Assembly (NCBI GenBank): GCA_024684435.1
Contig: JAIKWV010000013.1
Span: 89,830-153,829, forward strand
Direction: 5' to 3'
From: Clostridiales bacterium
GTDB taxonomy: Bacteria > Bacillota > Clostridia > Oscillospirales > Acutalibacteraceae
DNA length: 64,000 nucleotides
The notes beneath the pieces were generated by a model, which saw only the letters and a program-made list of their open reading frames with translations, searched no databases and had not been told where the DNA came from. A program made the position numbers and the translations under genes. Positions 56,646 to 64,000 of the stretch are shown one piece after another; positions within the stretch are counted from its first letter, which is position 1; every line of letters starts with the position of its first letter.

Positions 56646-57995
56646 CTATTGCCCGTAACTTTCCAGCGGTATCCAATTCAGCTCTACTGTCTCGGCTCCG
56701 TCCTCAAGGTCGGCACGATATCTGTCATACGCCTCCGGCGTAATAGAGAGAGGCTTGTGACCCCAGATGTCCGGATCGGAATAATCATAGAGCGCGGCTT
56801 CATCCCCGTACCGCCAAAGGGAAACGCCGGAGACGCCTATGCCGTTGTACTTCAAATAGGAATTTTCAACGTCTCCTTCGGTTATCACGTATTCCTGAAC
56901 GACCCAGCCGTTGGAAAGCACCCGGGTATCCTGCAGCCAATCATAATCATACAATGCAACAGAAACACTGCTTCTGCGGTTGGAGTAATAATTGTTTTCG
57001 TCTATCCAATAATAATATTCCGTTATGCGTATTTTGCCGTTTTTGCTCTCTTCTCCAAAGAAGACCTCATCGTCGCCGTTGCCGTCGATATCGTATAAGG
57101 CGTAGTACCGCTTTGCCGGCGTTTTCAAATCATAATACGCGTCTGGTTTGTTTGGCGCTTCAATATACCGCTGATATTCTTCGAGTTCTTCCTTAAGGAT
57201 TATCTCCTGCTCCTCCCGGGCATAGTTCTGACGCGGCAGCGGCGGGTCGCCGGGCTTTTCAAATGAAAGCTGCTTGTTTCTGGGCTTATCCAGCCAATCT
57301 AATGAGATGCCTCGGGTCTGTGCAAAATTCAAAAGCGAAAACGGCTCCAGTTTTACCGGCGCTTCCTTCTTTTTCAGCTCGGCGATCCGGCGATCAAACT
57401 CCTCCTTTGTAATGACCTCATGCATATATTCATAGTTGTCCTGCGGAAATATCTGATGATCGCTGGGCGGCGTGAGAAAATCGCTCATTCTATACTCCCC
57501 GTCCACCAGATGCAGACGCTGATAGCCGGGCACATGACCGAAACCCGCGTCCGAGCAAAGGGAACCGTCCTCCATCAAAGTCAGCGAAAACGTATAGCCG
57601 TCTGACATAAATTGCCTTATTTCTATTTTCGCAACTTCGCCGTTACGGACGGTATATATTTCATAAATATATTTTCGATCGGTCTGGATGAGCTCATCCT
57701 GTCCGTCCTTATCCACGTCATAATAGGCGTAGCACGCGTTTGCAAGGTATATTTGAGGCGGCTCCTTCAATTGTCCGGCACTTTCATTCTCGTATCCTGT
57801 GAACAGCTTGATCCTCTCATTCAGATAAGCTTCATAGATAGCCTGCGGCTCCGCAGAGGAATTTGCCGCGGACTCCGTGACGGTTGGCGCTGTGGAGGAA
57901 TTTTCCGTCTCCGCCGGCTTGGATCTATTGCCGCAGGCGGTACACAACACAAATATAAGACAGATAAATAATGAAACAAGACCTTTGATTTTCAT
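56646..57995 (-). CDS. Putative lipoprotein, paralogue B
   Basis: 449 residues with lipobox VLCTAC, a Ser/Thr-rich spacer, aspartate loops YYDVDKDGQDELI and LYDIDGNGDDEVFFGE, and C-terminus IPLESYGQ. It lies 39 bases upstream of paralogue A on the same strand, so the two probably form an operon from a tandem duplication that has diverged. GAGGG precedes the ATG. Function unknown. Confidence 0.8.
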   Translation of the reverse strand: MKIKGLVSLFICLIFVLCTACGNRSKPAETENSSTAPTVTESAANSSAEPQAIYEAYLNERIKLFTGYENESAGQLKEPPQIYLANACYAYYDVDKDGQDELIQTDRKYIYEIYTVRNGEVAKIEIRQFMSDGYTFSLTLMEDGSLCSDAGFGHVPGYQRLHLVDGEYRMSDFLTPPSDHQIFPQDNYEYMHEVITKEEFDRRIAELKKKEAPVKLEPFSLLNFAQTRGISLDWLDKPRNKQLSFEKPGDPPLPRQNYAREEQEIILKEELEEYQRYIEAPNKPDAYYDLKTPAKRYYALYDIDGNGDDEVFFGEESKNGKIRITEYYYWIDENNYYSNRRSSVSVALYDYDWLQDTRVLSNGWVVQEYVITEGDVENSYLKYNGIGVSGVSLWRYGDEAALYDYSDPDIWGHKPLSITPEAYDRYRADLEDGAETVELNWIPLESYGQ

Positions 57996-58030
57996 GTTGA
58001 ACCCTCCTTATATTCCGGATCAAAATAAGC

Positions 58031-59323
58031 TTACCACTCGCTGCCGTCGAATTTATATCCCGCAATGGGATAGACTTTGATATCCTCCGTTTTGCCGTCT
58101 TTGATACTGAATATCCTTGTGCAGTCCCCCGCGAGATAGAACTTGCGCAGATCATAGTACTTGCACAGGACGTCAAAGTTGTGCTGAAGATTCAGTTCGA
58201 TAATATATTTGCACTCAGGTATCAGTATTGTTTCCGCCTTTACGAAGGAGTAGATATTCTCCACCTCGTTTATGCAGTGGTGCGCCGCCTGAAGGAATTT
58301 GCAGGACAGCTCGCTGTACGTCGCCCGCAAGAAGTCGCCGTTGCGCTCCTCGCAGTCCCCCAATAACAGTATGGAGGAACCGTCAAAGCTTATCTTTACA
58401 ACAGTTGACGACTCGTTGTGGGAGTGGAGCCTTTTGTTCCCTTCTTTATCGTACCAATCAAACACCAGATCCTCGTTTGTGGTCAGCACTTCGATCTCCG
58501 CATTGGAGAGGTTGAACTTCATGCCCGTGTGGGGCTTGAGGAAGAGAGCCTTGGGATAATGTCTGCTCAGCCTTTCCTTCATTATATCCGTGCAGGGGTT
58601 CACATAAGTGATAACGCTCTTTGAGGGGAAGTTGAACATTATCCTGCGCAGGTCAAAAATATCGGAATGGTACTCTGCGAGCTTCAGGAAGAATTCCATA
58701 TGGTCGTCGTGGTTATGTGTGCAGAACCAGGCGGAAATGACCATCTTCTCCCCTTCGGGGGTTTGGGTCATTTCACGGGCGCGGGCTATGAATTCCTCCA
58801 CGGCTTCATCCGTCGCCTGCTCATGCTCTCCCCCGTCGATTATCATAAGTGAATTGTCGTGTAGGCGGAGGGCGTACATCATACCGCAGTCGCAGGTCAC
58901 GTTCTTGACCCCATAGCTGTAATAGAGCCCGAACTGCATAAGCTCAGTGTCGTCACGGATCGGCATATCGTCCCCGTATGAGAACTCCGACAGAGCCACG
59001 CTCGTCCTGTCAATGATGATGGTGGTAATACCCTTGGGGATGTGGTGATATGTGTACACTATAAACTCCCCGCCGATATATTCACGGCAGACGAGGCTCT
59101 CCGTCACGTTCTCAAAACCGCATTTAAAGCCGCCGCCCTCAAGCTCGCCGCAGTAACGGTCAAAGTCCGCCCTGTTCGTTTGAGTCACACGGGTTATGTA
59201 CGACTCGTTCTCCGAGCCGTTCTCGTTTTCTATCTCAAGACCCGTACCGTCCTTGAGTATAACATCCTTTACCCCACCCTTGTATTCTGGCAGTTTTGCG
59301 AACAGATCAGCTCCGTTTATCAT
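58031..59323 (-). CDS. Metallo-beta-lactamase-fold hydrolase
   Basis: 430 residues. The MBL metal motif is CTHNHDDHMEFF (HxHxDH), followed by LLLGDCEER (metal-bridging Asp) and AAHH. The N-terminal ~150 residues are a separate domain of unknown type; no signal peptide. It lies 35 bases upstream of lipoprotein paralogue B and may lead that operon. GGGAGG precedes the ATG. Substrate unknown; the closest style is ComEC-like or general MBL hydrolases. Confidence 0.85.
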   Translation of the reverse strand: MINGADLFAKLPEYKGGVKDVILKDGTGLEIENENGSENESYITRVTQTNRADFDRYCGELEGGGFKCGFENVTESLVCREYIGGEFIVYTYHHIPKGITTIIIDRTSVALSEFSYGDDMPIRDDTELMQFGLYYSYGVKNVTCDCGMMYALRLHDNSLMIIDGGEHEQATDEAVEEFIARAREMTQTPEGEKMVISAWFCTHNHDDHMEFFLKLAEYHSDIFDLRRIMFNFPSKSVITYVNPCTDIMKERLSRHYPKALFLKPHTGMKFNLSNAEIEVLTTNEDLVFDWYDKEGNKRLHSHNESSTVVKISFDGSSILLLGDCEERNGDFLRATYSELSCKFLQAAHHCINEVENIYSFVKAETILIPECKYIIELNLQHNFDVLCKYYDLRKFYLAGDCTRIFSIKDGKTEDIKVYPIAGYKFDGSEW

Positions 59324-59480
59324 AAAAATACCTCCCTATATTCTATATTTGTATTTTATCAAAACCGCTGTTTTAAGTCAACAATATCCCGTTTCCGCAT
59401 AAGATCCGGTATCGATGTATTGTTATTCATTTATCCGTCAAAGATAAAATTGGAAAACAAATATTTTTTTGTAAAACATC

Positions 59481-59509
59481 TTGCATTTTGGAAAAAATAG
59501 TATTATAAT
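59481..59509 (+). promoter_or_regulatory. Promoter of the PHP phosphoesterase gene
   Basis: TTGCAT (59481-59486), a 17-base spacer and TATAAT (59504-59509), about 100 bases before the ATG. The rest of the 59324-59612 spacer shows nothing further. Confidence 0.75.
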
Positions 59510-59612
59510 GAGAACATTGGTAATGTAATTTGCCCGAATATCGCATATTTTGCGGTAAATATTGCATATGTGCCGAAAAATCAGCATTTCTTTCAGGGAG
59601 GGATAATTCAAA

Positions 59613-60500
59613 ATGGCTGTCGATCTGCACTGTCATACACGGTTGTCCGACGGTTCTCTCGGTATCGATGATCTTATCGTACTGGCAAAGAAGAGGGGTC
59701 TTTCCGCGATCTCCATCACGGATCACGACTGTCTTGCAGGTACAATAAGAGGAAAAATAATAGGTGAACGGCACGGGGTCAGTGTTATCCCCGGCGTGGA
59801 GCTGTCCTGTACGGATCACAAAACCGGCAGAAGTGTGCATCTGATTTGCTATCTTTGTGATTATCCTGACAGGCTTGAAGGGCTTTGCCGCCGTAATCTT
59901 ATGGCTCGTAAAAAGGCAAGCCAGTACATGATGCTCAAGCTTGCTCAGCGGTTTCCCATAACGCCGGATCTCGTTATCAAATGCGCTACGGGTTCCACAT
60001 GTGTATATAAGCAACACATGGTCCACGCTCTCATGGAATGCGGACTGACGGACAAGATCTACGGTGATTCCTACGAGGATCTTTTCAAGGATAAAGAGAA
60101 CGGCGTTCTTGTGGAATGCACCTTCCCCGATCCTGAAGAAACTCTTGAGGCTATACATGAGGCGGGCGGTATTGCCGTACTGGCGCATCCGTACCTGTAT
60201 GACAGTATTGATGTCCTTAACAGGCTTATTCCTTTAGGGCTTGACGGCATTGAGGTGTGGCATCCCAGCGCGACCGACGAACAGCAGCGCGCACTTCAGC
60301 AGATAGCTAGGAGAAACAGCTTGATCATGACGGGCGGCAGCGACTTCCACGGAATGTATTCCTACAACTCCACCTGCATAGGCTCAGTAAGCGTTCCCGA
60401 TTCCATTCTTCAATCGCTGATATCTTACAAAAACAAAATGCGCAGAAAACAGCAAAAGGAAAACGAGGCGGCAGCTGCCGCTAAAGCAACCAACGAGTGA
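59613..60500 (+). CDS. PHP domain phosphoesterase (RNase AM/YciV-like)
   Basis: 295 residues. PHP-domain metal motifs: DLHCHTRLSDGS, ITDHD, GVELSC, AHPYLYD and GGSDFHGM. This set matches the YciV/RNase AM group, which removes 5'-end nucleotides or hydrolyses 3',5'-bisphosphonucleotides. The C-terminus is Lys/Glu/Ala-rich (KQQKENEAAAAAKATNE). GGGAGGG lies ahead of the ATG. The following gene is 39 bases away. Confidence 0.88.
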   Translation: MAVDLHCHTRLSDGSLGIDDLIVLAKKRGLSAISITDHDCLAGTIRGKIIGERHGVSVIPGVELSCTDHKTGRSVHLICYLCDYPDRLEGLCRRNLMARKKASQYMMLKLAQRFPITPDLVIKCATGSTCVYKQHMVHALMECGLTDKIYGDSYEDLFKDKENGVLVECTFPDPEETLEAIHEAGGIAVLAHPYLYDSIDVLNRLIPLGLDGIEVWHPSATDEQQRALQQIARRNSLIMTGGSDFHGMYSYNSTCIGSVSVPDSILQSLISYKNKMRRKQQKENEAAAAAKATNE

Positions 60501-60539
60501 TCGGCGGTCATTATCTACACCTGAGCGGAGGTGATATTT

Positions 60540-61097
60540 ATGTGTCCCGGAGATGACAGAGATATAAAAATTTTTACCGGTTCAAAGGTTGCTTCACCGG
60601 ATGATCCTGAGCTTCTGGCTCAAGATATCGAACACCACCGTGAAAACGGCAACATGGATCGCGCCAAACGGCTGGGTGAACGTATGTCTGCCCTTAATCC
60701 CGACAGCGCGGATATAAGAGAGCTGGCGGGGTACAAGGCTTTGCCCTTATCGGTGCTGTATCAGATGCGTATTCTGATGATCTTCACGGCCATGACCACC
60801 ATCGACATCTCCCTGCCCGTAAATATTCTTTCCTCTGCCGCAACTACCGAGATGACAAACTGCCTGCTTGAGACATCAAAGAATTTTTATGACAACATTT
60901 CAGACGGCGGAGCATTCACTTTCTACTATCTTATCCTGCGCAAGGGTGTGGACGTGCCCCGCAACATCGGTATACAGTTCGCCTCCCTCTGCGGAAAAGA
61001 TAATGACGAGTATTACATCGGTCTTGGCGAATCCATCTATAATAAGATTTATAACGATATAAACAAAATGATCAATGAATTGGGCTTTGTTTTTTAA
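60540..61097 (+). CDS. Conserved hypothetical protein after the PHP gene
   Basis: 185 residues, soluble, no signal peptide. A charged N-terminal part (DPELLAQDIEHHRENGNMDR) reads like a helical repeat unit, followed by a more hydrophobic helical part. I recognise no catalytic motif. The start at 60540 follows GGAGG by 8 bases; a GTG at 60531 overlaps that site and is unlikely. Same strand and close spacing suggest cotranscription with the PHP gene. Confidence 0.7.
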   Translation: MCPGDDRDIKIFTGSKVASPDDPELLAQDIEHHRENGNMDRAKRLGERMSALNPDSADIRELAGYKALPLSVLYQMRILMIFTAMTTIDISLPVNILSSAATTEMTNCLLETSKNFYDNISDGGAFTFYYLILRKGVDVPRNIGIQFASLCGKDNDEYYIGLGESIYNKIYNDINKMINELGFVF

Positions 61098-61117
61098 AAA
61101 ACAGGCTCAATTTTCTA

Positions 61118-61146
61118 TTGCCTATATCGCCGATTTGTGTTAAAAT
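61118..61146 (+). promoter_or_regulatory. Promoter of the IscU-like/GGGtGRT operon
   Basis: TTGCCT, a 17-base spacer and TAAAAT (61141-61146), 57 bases before the ATG. The leader contains ACTGGGT and ACCCG arms that could pair weakly. Confidence 0.55.
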
Positions 61147-61202
61147 TTGTTTAGTACTGGGTTTCTTACCCGTTGCTTATAAAACCGAAAGGAGAATAAA
61201 AT

Positions 61203-61895
61203 ATGAACTATTCCCACGAAGTGGAAAATATGTGCATCGTTGCGAAAGGACCCCATCACGGTCCGGCGCCCATTCCCGAGGAAGGAAGATGGGTAAAGCC
61301 GTATGAGATCAAGGACATTTCCGGTCTTTCACACGGCATCGGCTGGTGCGCCCCTCAGCAGGGCACCTGCAAACTTACTCTTAACGTTAAGAACGGTATT
61401 GTGGAGGAGGCTCTCGTTGAAACCATCGGCTGCTCCGGCATGACCCATTCAGCCGCCATGGCAGCTGAGATCCTTCCGGGCAAAACTCTGCTTGAGTGCC
61501 TCAACACAGACCTTGTGTGCGACGCCATCAATGTGGCAATGCGCGAAATATTCCTCCAGTTCGTATACGGCAGAACTCAGTCCGCTTTCTCAGAGGACGG
61601 TCTTGTTATCGGCGCCGGCCTTGAGGATCTGGGCAAGGGTCTCCGCTCCCAGATAGGCACCATGTTCAGCACCAAGGCAAAGGGCGTGCGTTACATGGAA
61701 ATGGCGGAAGGCTACGTTACCCGCATGGCTCTCGACGCCGACGATCAGGTGATCGGCTACGAGTTCATAAAACTGGGCAAGTTCCTTGAGGACATCCGTC
61801 ACGGCATGACCCCCGATGAAGCTTACAAGAAGAACACCGGCAGCTACGGCCGCTTTGCAGACGCTGTGAAGTACATCGATCCGAGAGAAGAATAA
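61203..61895 (+). CDS. IscU/NifU-like iron-sulfur scaffold protein
   Basis: 230 residues annotated by family as an Fe-S assembly scaffold-like protein. An IscU-like core holds GWCAPQQGTCKL and ETIGCSGMTHSAAM; the third canonical IscU ligand (HCS motif) is not apparent, and a ~90-residue C-terminal extension is present. GAGAAGGAG-type spacing to the next gene (20 bases) indicates an operon with the GGGtGRT protein, the usual partner. Whether it builds standard clusters is unknown. Confidence 0.85.
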   Translation: MNYSHEVENMCIVAKGPHHGPAPIPEEGRWVKPYEIKDISGLSHGIGWCAPQQGTCKLTLNVKNGIVEEALVETIGCSGMTHSAAMAAEILPGKTLLECLNTDLVCDAINVAMREIFLQFVYGRTQSAFSEDGLVIGAGLEDLGKGLRSQIGTMFSTKAKGVRYMEMAEGYVTRMALDADDQVIGYEFIKLGKFLEDIRHGMTPDEAYKKNTGSYGRFADAVKYIDPREE

Positions 61896-61915
61896 TTGAG
61901 AAGGAGGAACAGAAA

Positions 61916-62926
61916 ATGGCTAATGACGTAAGATTCGAAGGCAAAGAGAGAAGAATGGAAAAAATCGAAAAGTGTCTCGCCGATAACGGTCTGGAGAGCT
62001 TGGAGGCCGCTCAGGAGCTTTGCCTTTCAAAAGGAATAAATGTTGAATCAATAGTTAAGGGCGTTCAGCCCATCGCCTTTGAGAACGCTGTCTGGGCGTA
62101 CACCCTTGGTGTTGCTCTCGCTCTCAAGAGAGGCGTTAAAAACGCATCTGAGGCTTCCGCCGTTATCGGTGAGGGTCTTCAGGCTTTCTGTGTCCCCGGC
62201 TCCGTCGCCGAACAGCGCAAGGTGGGTCTCGGTCACGGCAACTTAGGCGCTATGCTTCTTAAGGAAGAGACTAAGTGCTTCGCCTTCCTGGCAGGTCACG
62301 AATCCTTCGCGGCGGCTGAAGGCGCTATCGGTATTGCCCGCACAGCCAACAAGGTCCGCAAGACTCCCCTTCAGGTCATCCTTAACGGTCTCGGCAAGGA
62401 CGCGGCAATGATAATCTCCCGCATAAACGGCTTCACATATGTGCAGACAGAGTACGATTTCTTCACCGGCGACCTTAAGATCGTCAACACCACCCCCTAC
62501 TCCGACGGCGAGCGCGCCAAGGTAAGATGCTACGGCGCAAACGACGTGCTTGAGGGCGTTGCCATCATGAAGCATGAGGGCGTTGACGTTTCCATCACCG
62601 GAAACTCCACCAACCCCACCCGCTTCCAGCACCCGGTTGCAGGAACCTACAAGAAAGAGCGCTGGGAAGCCGGCAAGAAGTATTTCTCCGTTGCTTCCGG
62701 CGGCGGTACTGGCCGTACGCTGCATCCGGACAACATGGCCGCTGGCCCTGCCTCTTACGGCATGACCGATACCATGGGCCGTATGCATTCAGACGCCCAG
62801 TTCGCAGGTTCCTCCTCTGTCCCCGCTCACGTGGAGATGATGGGCTTCCTCGGTGCAGGCAACAACCCCATGGTTGGCATGACTGTCGCTGTGGCTGTGG
62901 CTGTACAGCAGGCAATGAGCAAATAA
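61916..62926 (+). CDS. GGGtGRT family protein
   Basis: 336 residues containing the naming motif FSVASGGGTGRTLHPDNM near residue 265, with VCVPG/FCVPGSVAEQRKVGLGHGN and FLAGHESFAAAEGAIGIART as other conserved blocks, and no transmembrane segments. The family is conserved in anaerobic Firmicutes and relatives, always or nearly always beside the IscU-like gene, but its function is unknown. GAAGGAGG precedes the ATG. Unlike most genes here it shows very regular, C-ending codons, suggesting high expression. Confidence 0.9.
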   Translation: MANDVRFEGKERRMEKIEKCLADNGLESLEAAQELCLSKGINVESIVKGVQPIAFENAVWAYTLGVALALKRGVKNASEASAVIGEGLQAFCVPGSVAEQRKVGLGHGNLGAMLLKEETKCFAFLAGHESFAAAEGAIGIARTANKVRKTPLQVILNGLGKDAAMIISRINGFTYVQTEYDFFTGDLKIVNTTPYSDGERAKVRCYGANDVLEGVAIMKHEGVDVSITGNSTNPTRFQHPVAGTYKKERWEAGKKYFSVASGGGTGRTLHPDNMAAGPASYGMTDTMGRMHSDAQFAGSSSVPAHVEMMGFLGAGNNPMVGMTVAVAVAVQQAMSK

Positions 62927-62944
62927 TTCTATATACGATTGCAA

Positions 62945-62978
62945 AAGGCTTCCGGGAATCTCCCGGAAGCCTTTTGTT
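62945..62978. terminator. Terminator after the GGGtGRT gene
   Basis: AAGGCTTCCGGGA/TCCCGGAAGCCTT, a perfect 13-bp stem with three-base loop, then TTGTTTT. Confidence 0.9.
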
Positions 62979-63033
62979 TTATAAGTGAGTAAAATCATTT
63001 CTGTGAATAAGCGGTTTTACAGTTTATTAGTGC

Positions 63034-63318
63034 TCAGTCATCACAGTCAAAAATAGCCTTCTTCGCAATCAGCTCACCATACCGGTTCTTCCAGCACAGA
63101 TGCGGTTCGGAAGTGTCATAGGCAGGCAGGGCCTCTTTATCCATGTCCAGAATGATCATGAGATCAAAACGGTTTGATCTGTCCGAATTGGAGCTCTTCA
63201 GTTCGAGACCATGAATCCCTGGAATAGACAACGTCCGCGTAAAAATCTCCCGCACCGGCTCTACCAGTGCATTAACGTCAGTCCCTTCGATAAATTTCAC
63301 GATAATATAGTGCTTCAT
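63034..63318 (-). CDS. Dabb (stress-responsive A/B barrel) domain protein
   Basis: 94 residues, one ferredoxin-like Dabb domain: KHYIIVKFIEGTD at the N-terminus, PGIHGLELKSS, and FDLMIILDMDKEALPAYDTS leading to HLCWKN. Such proteins dimerise; cellular roles are mostly unassigned. GGAAGGAAA precedes the ATG. It converges with the GGGtGRT gene. Confidence 0.8.
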   Translation of the reverse strand: MKHYIIVKFIEGTDVNALVEPVREIFTRTLSIPGIHGLELKSSNSDRSNRFDLMIILDMDKEALPAYDTSEPHLCWKNRYGELIAKKAIFDCDD

Positions 63319-63487
63319 ACAACAGATTTCCTTCCTGATATCCGTTTCTTATCTGCCTGGATAAGTTTAATTCATTGTAGCATGGATCACTCAGCAAATC
63401 AAGACCCGGTTAAGAGACGTTTAAGCGCAGTATACAGAAACGGGTAGGCCACAAAGTCCAAAATCAATATTGTTTACAATTTACGTG

Positions 63488-63516
63488 TTGAATAAAAAAC
63501 AAAATCTTATTACACT
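63488..63516 (+). promoter_or_regulatory. Promoter of the last (truncated) secreted protein gene
   Basis: TTGAAT and TACACT with a 17-base spacer, about 50 bases before the ATG. Confidence 0.55.
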
Positions 63517-63566
63517 GAACCAGTAATTATTCTGAATTGGGCAAGAATCCGAAGGAGGATATTTCC

Positions 63567-64000
63567 ATGAAAAAAATACTGGCAATTCTATGTGCAGTGA
63601 TTCTGGTGCTCAGCTGCATTCCGGCAGGATCAGCAGATGCCGGATGGCAGCAGGCCTATCTGGATGTTCTGAAAGAAACTGTTCTCGTCTGGGAGCCTCA
63701 GGCTGATGATGTCGCAGTGGAGAACTCTTATTTTGTATATGACATCGATATGGACGGAATTCCGGAGTTGGTTGTCAAAACAGGAACCTGTGAAGCGGAT
63801 TATATGGCGGCCGTCTTTTCCTATCGTGACGGACAGGCGGTCAGGATCGGGGAACTGGGTGCAGGCCATTGTTCTTTTTACGGAGATCCTGTCCATGGCG
63901 GGCTGATTATCCACTGGGGTCACAGTGGCTATGCCGGTGCATACCGCAACTATATAAAAGATGGCCAAATTACTGACGAAACACTGTTTGAGGATAATCT
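63567..64000 (+). CDS. Secreted protein, 3' end outside window
   Basis: Open from ATG 63567 (GAAGGAGG upstream) to the window end, 144 codons. The N-terminus MKKILAILCAVILVLSC is a signal peptide, with a possible lipobox VLSC. The aspartate loop YDIDMDGIPELVV is of the same type as in the lipoproteins at 7, 56 and 57 kb. The rest is hydrophilic with Gly, Tyr and His. No domain recognised; the missing 3' end could hold one. Confidence 0.75.
   Translation, partial: MKKILAILCAVILVLSCIPAGSADAGWQQAYLDVLKETVLVWEPQADDVAVENSYFVYDIDMDGIPELVVKTGTCEADYMAAVFSYRDGQAVRIGELGAGHCSFYGDPVHGGLIIHWGHSGYAGAYRNYIKDGQITDETLFEDN

Noticed and set aside
55590..57098. 502-codon plus-strand open frame
   Set aside because: Antisense to two lipoprotein genes and spans the gap between them; composition is that of a shadow frame.

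Overview
The window reads as chromosomal DNA of an anaerobic, endospore-forming Firmicute of class Clostridia, most like the Oscillospirales/Ruminococcus group. This rests on an alpha/beta-type SASP gene, a SpoVB-like flippase, a CotF-like coat protein, an NAD-linked [FeFe] hydrogenase, type III glutamine synthetase, a tungsten aldehyde:ferredoxin oxidoreductase, ferredoxin-type split glutamate synthase and BspA-type surface repeats. Affiliation comes from reading protein families by eye; no search was run. I recognised no rRNA, tRNA, CRISPR array, phage or transposase.

Layout. 1-8.2 kb: 3' end of ligA converging on a SpoVB-like flippase, a metallophosphoesterase, an orphan secreted protein and a lipoprotein. 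8.2-13.2 kb (minus): hydrogenase operon hndA, an ATPase-domain gene, hndB, hndC, hndD. 13.5 kb: SASP gene. 13.9-25.1 kb: molybdenum/tungsten cofactor island, two divergent operons. The minus arm (tupA-tupB-tupC-moeA-moeA/PBP-moaC-moaA-MOSC) imports oxyanion and builds cofactor, and opens with a Moco/Tuco-type riboswitch. The plus arm (moaB-moeB-aor-moaD-ferredoxin) makes the enzyme likely to use the cofactor. 25.1-29.8 kb: scrambled intergenic DNA with a broken SASP copy, then a 1342-residue BspA-like protein behind a strongly structured leader. 30.0-32.6 kb: FeoA-FeoB fusion plus small Cys-rich partner under a DtxR-like operator cluster.

32.7-47.7 kb is a nitrogen island. On the minus strand glnN, an Amt-PII fusion, purF, carA and carB form a tight operon of ammonia capture and glutamine use. 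Divergently, five genes encode a split ferredoxin/NAD(P)H glutamate synthase. Both arms start from near-consensus promoters and carry terminator hairpins in their leaders, suggesting nitrogen control by attenuation. 47.8-52.9 kb is accessory: a secreted HExxH metalloprotease and the 5'-truncated remnant of a papain-like secreted protease, separated by a chimera of the 3' ends of carB and the glutamate synthase gene. 52.9-64 kb: CotF-like protein, CDP-alcohol phosphatidyltransferase, GH16 glycosidase, tandem paralogous lipoproteins, an MBL-fold hydrolase, a PHP phosphoesterase with an unknown partner, an IscU-like/GGGtGRT pair, a Dabb-domain protein and the start of a secreted protein.

Most worth following up: the bspA leader RNA (terminator-like hairpin overlapping a long closing stem), the paired leader attenuators of the nitrogen island, the mosaic gene-end duplications beside the surface/secreted protein genes, and the GGGtGRT pair.
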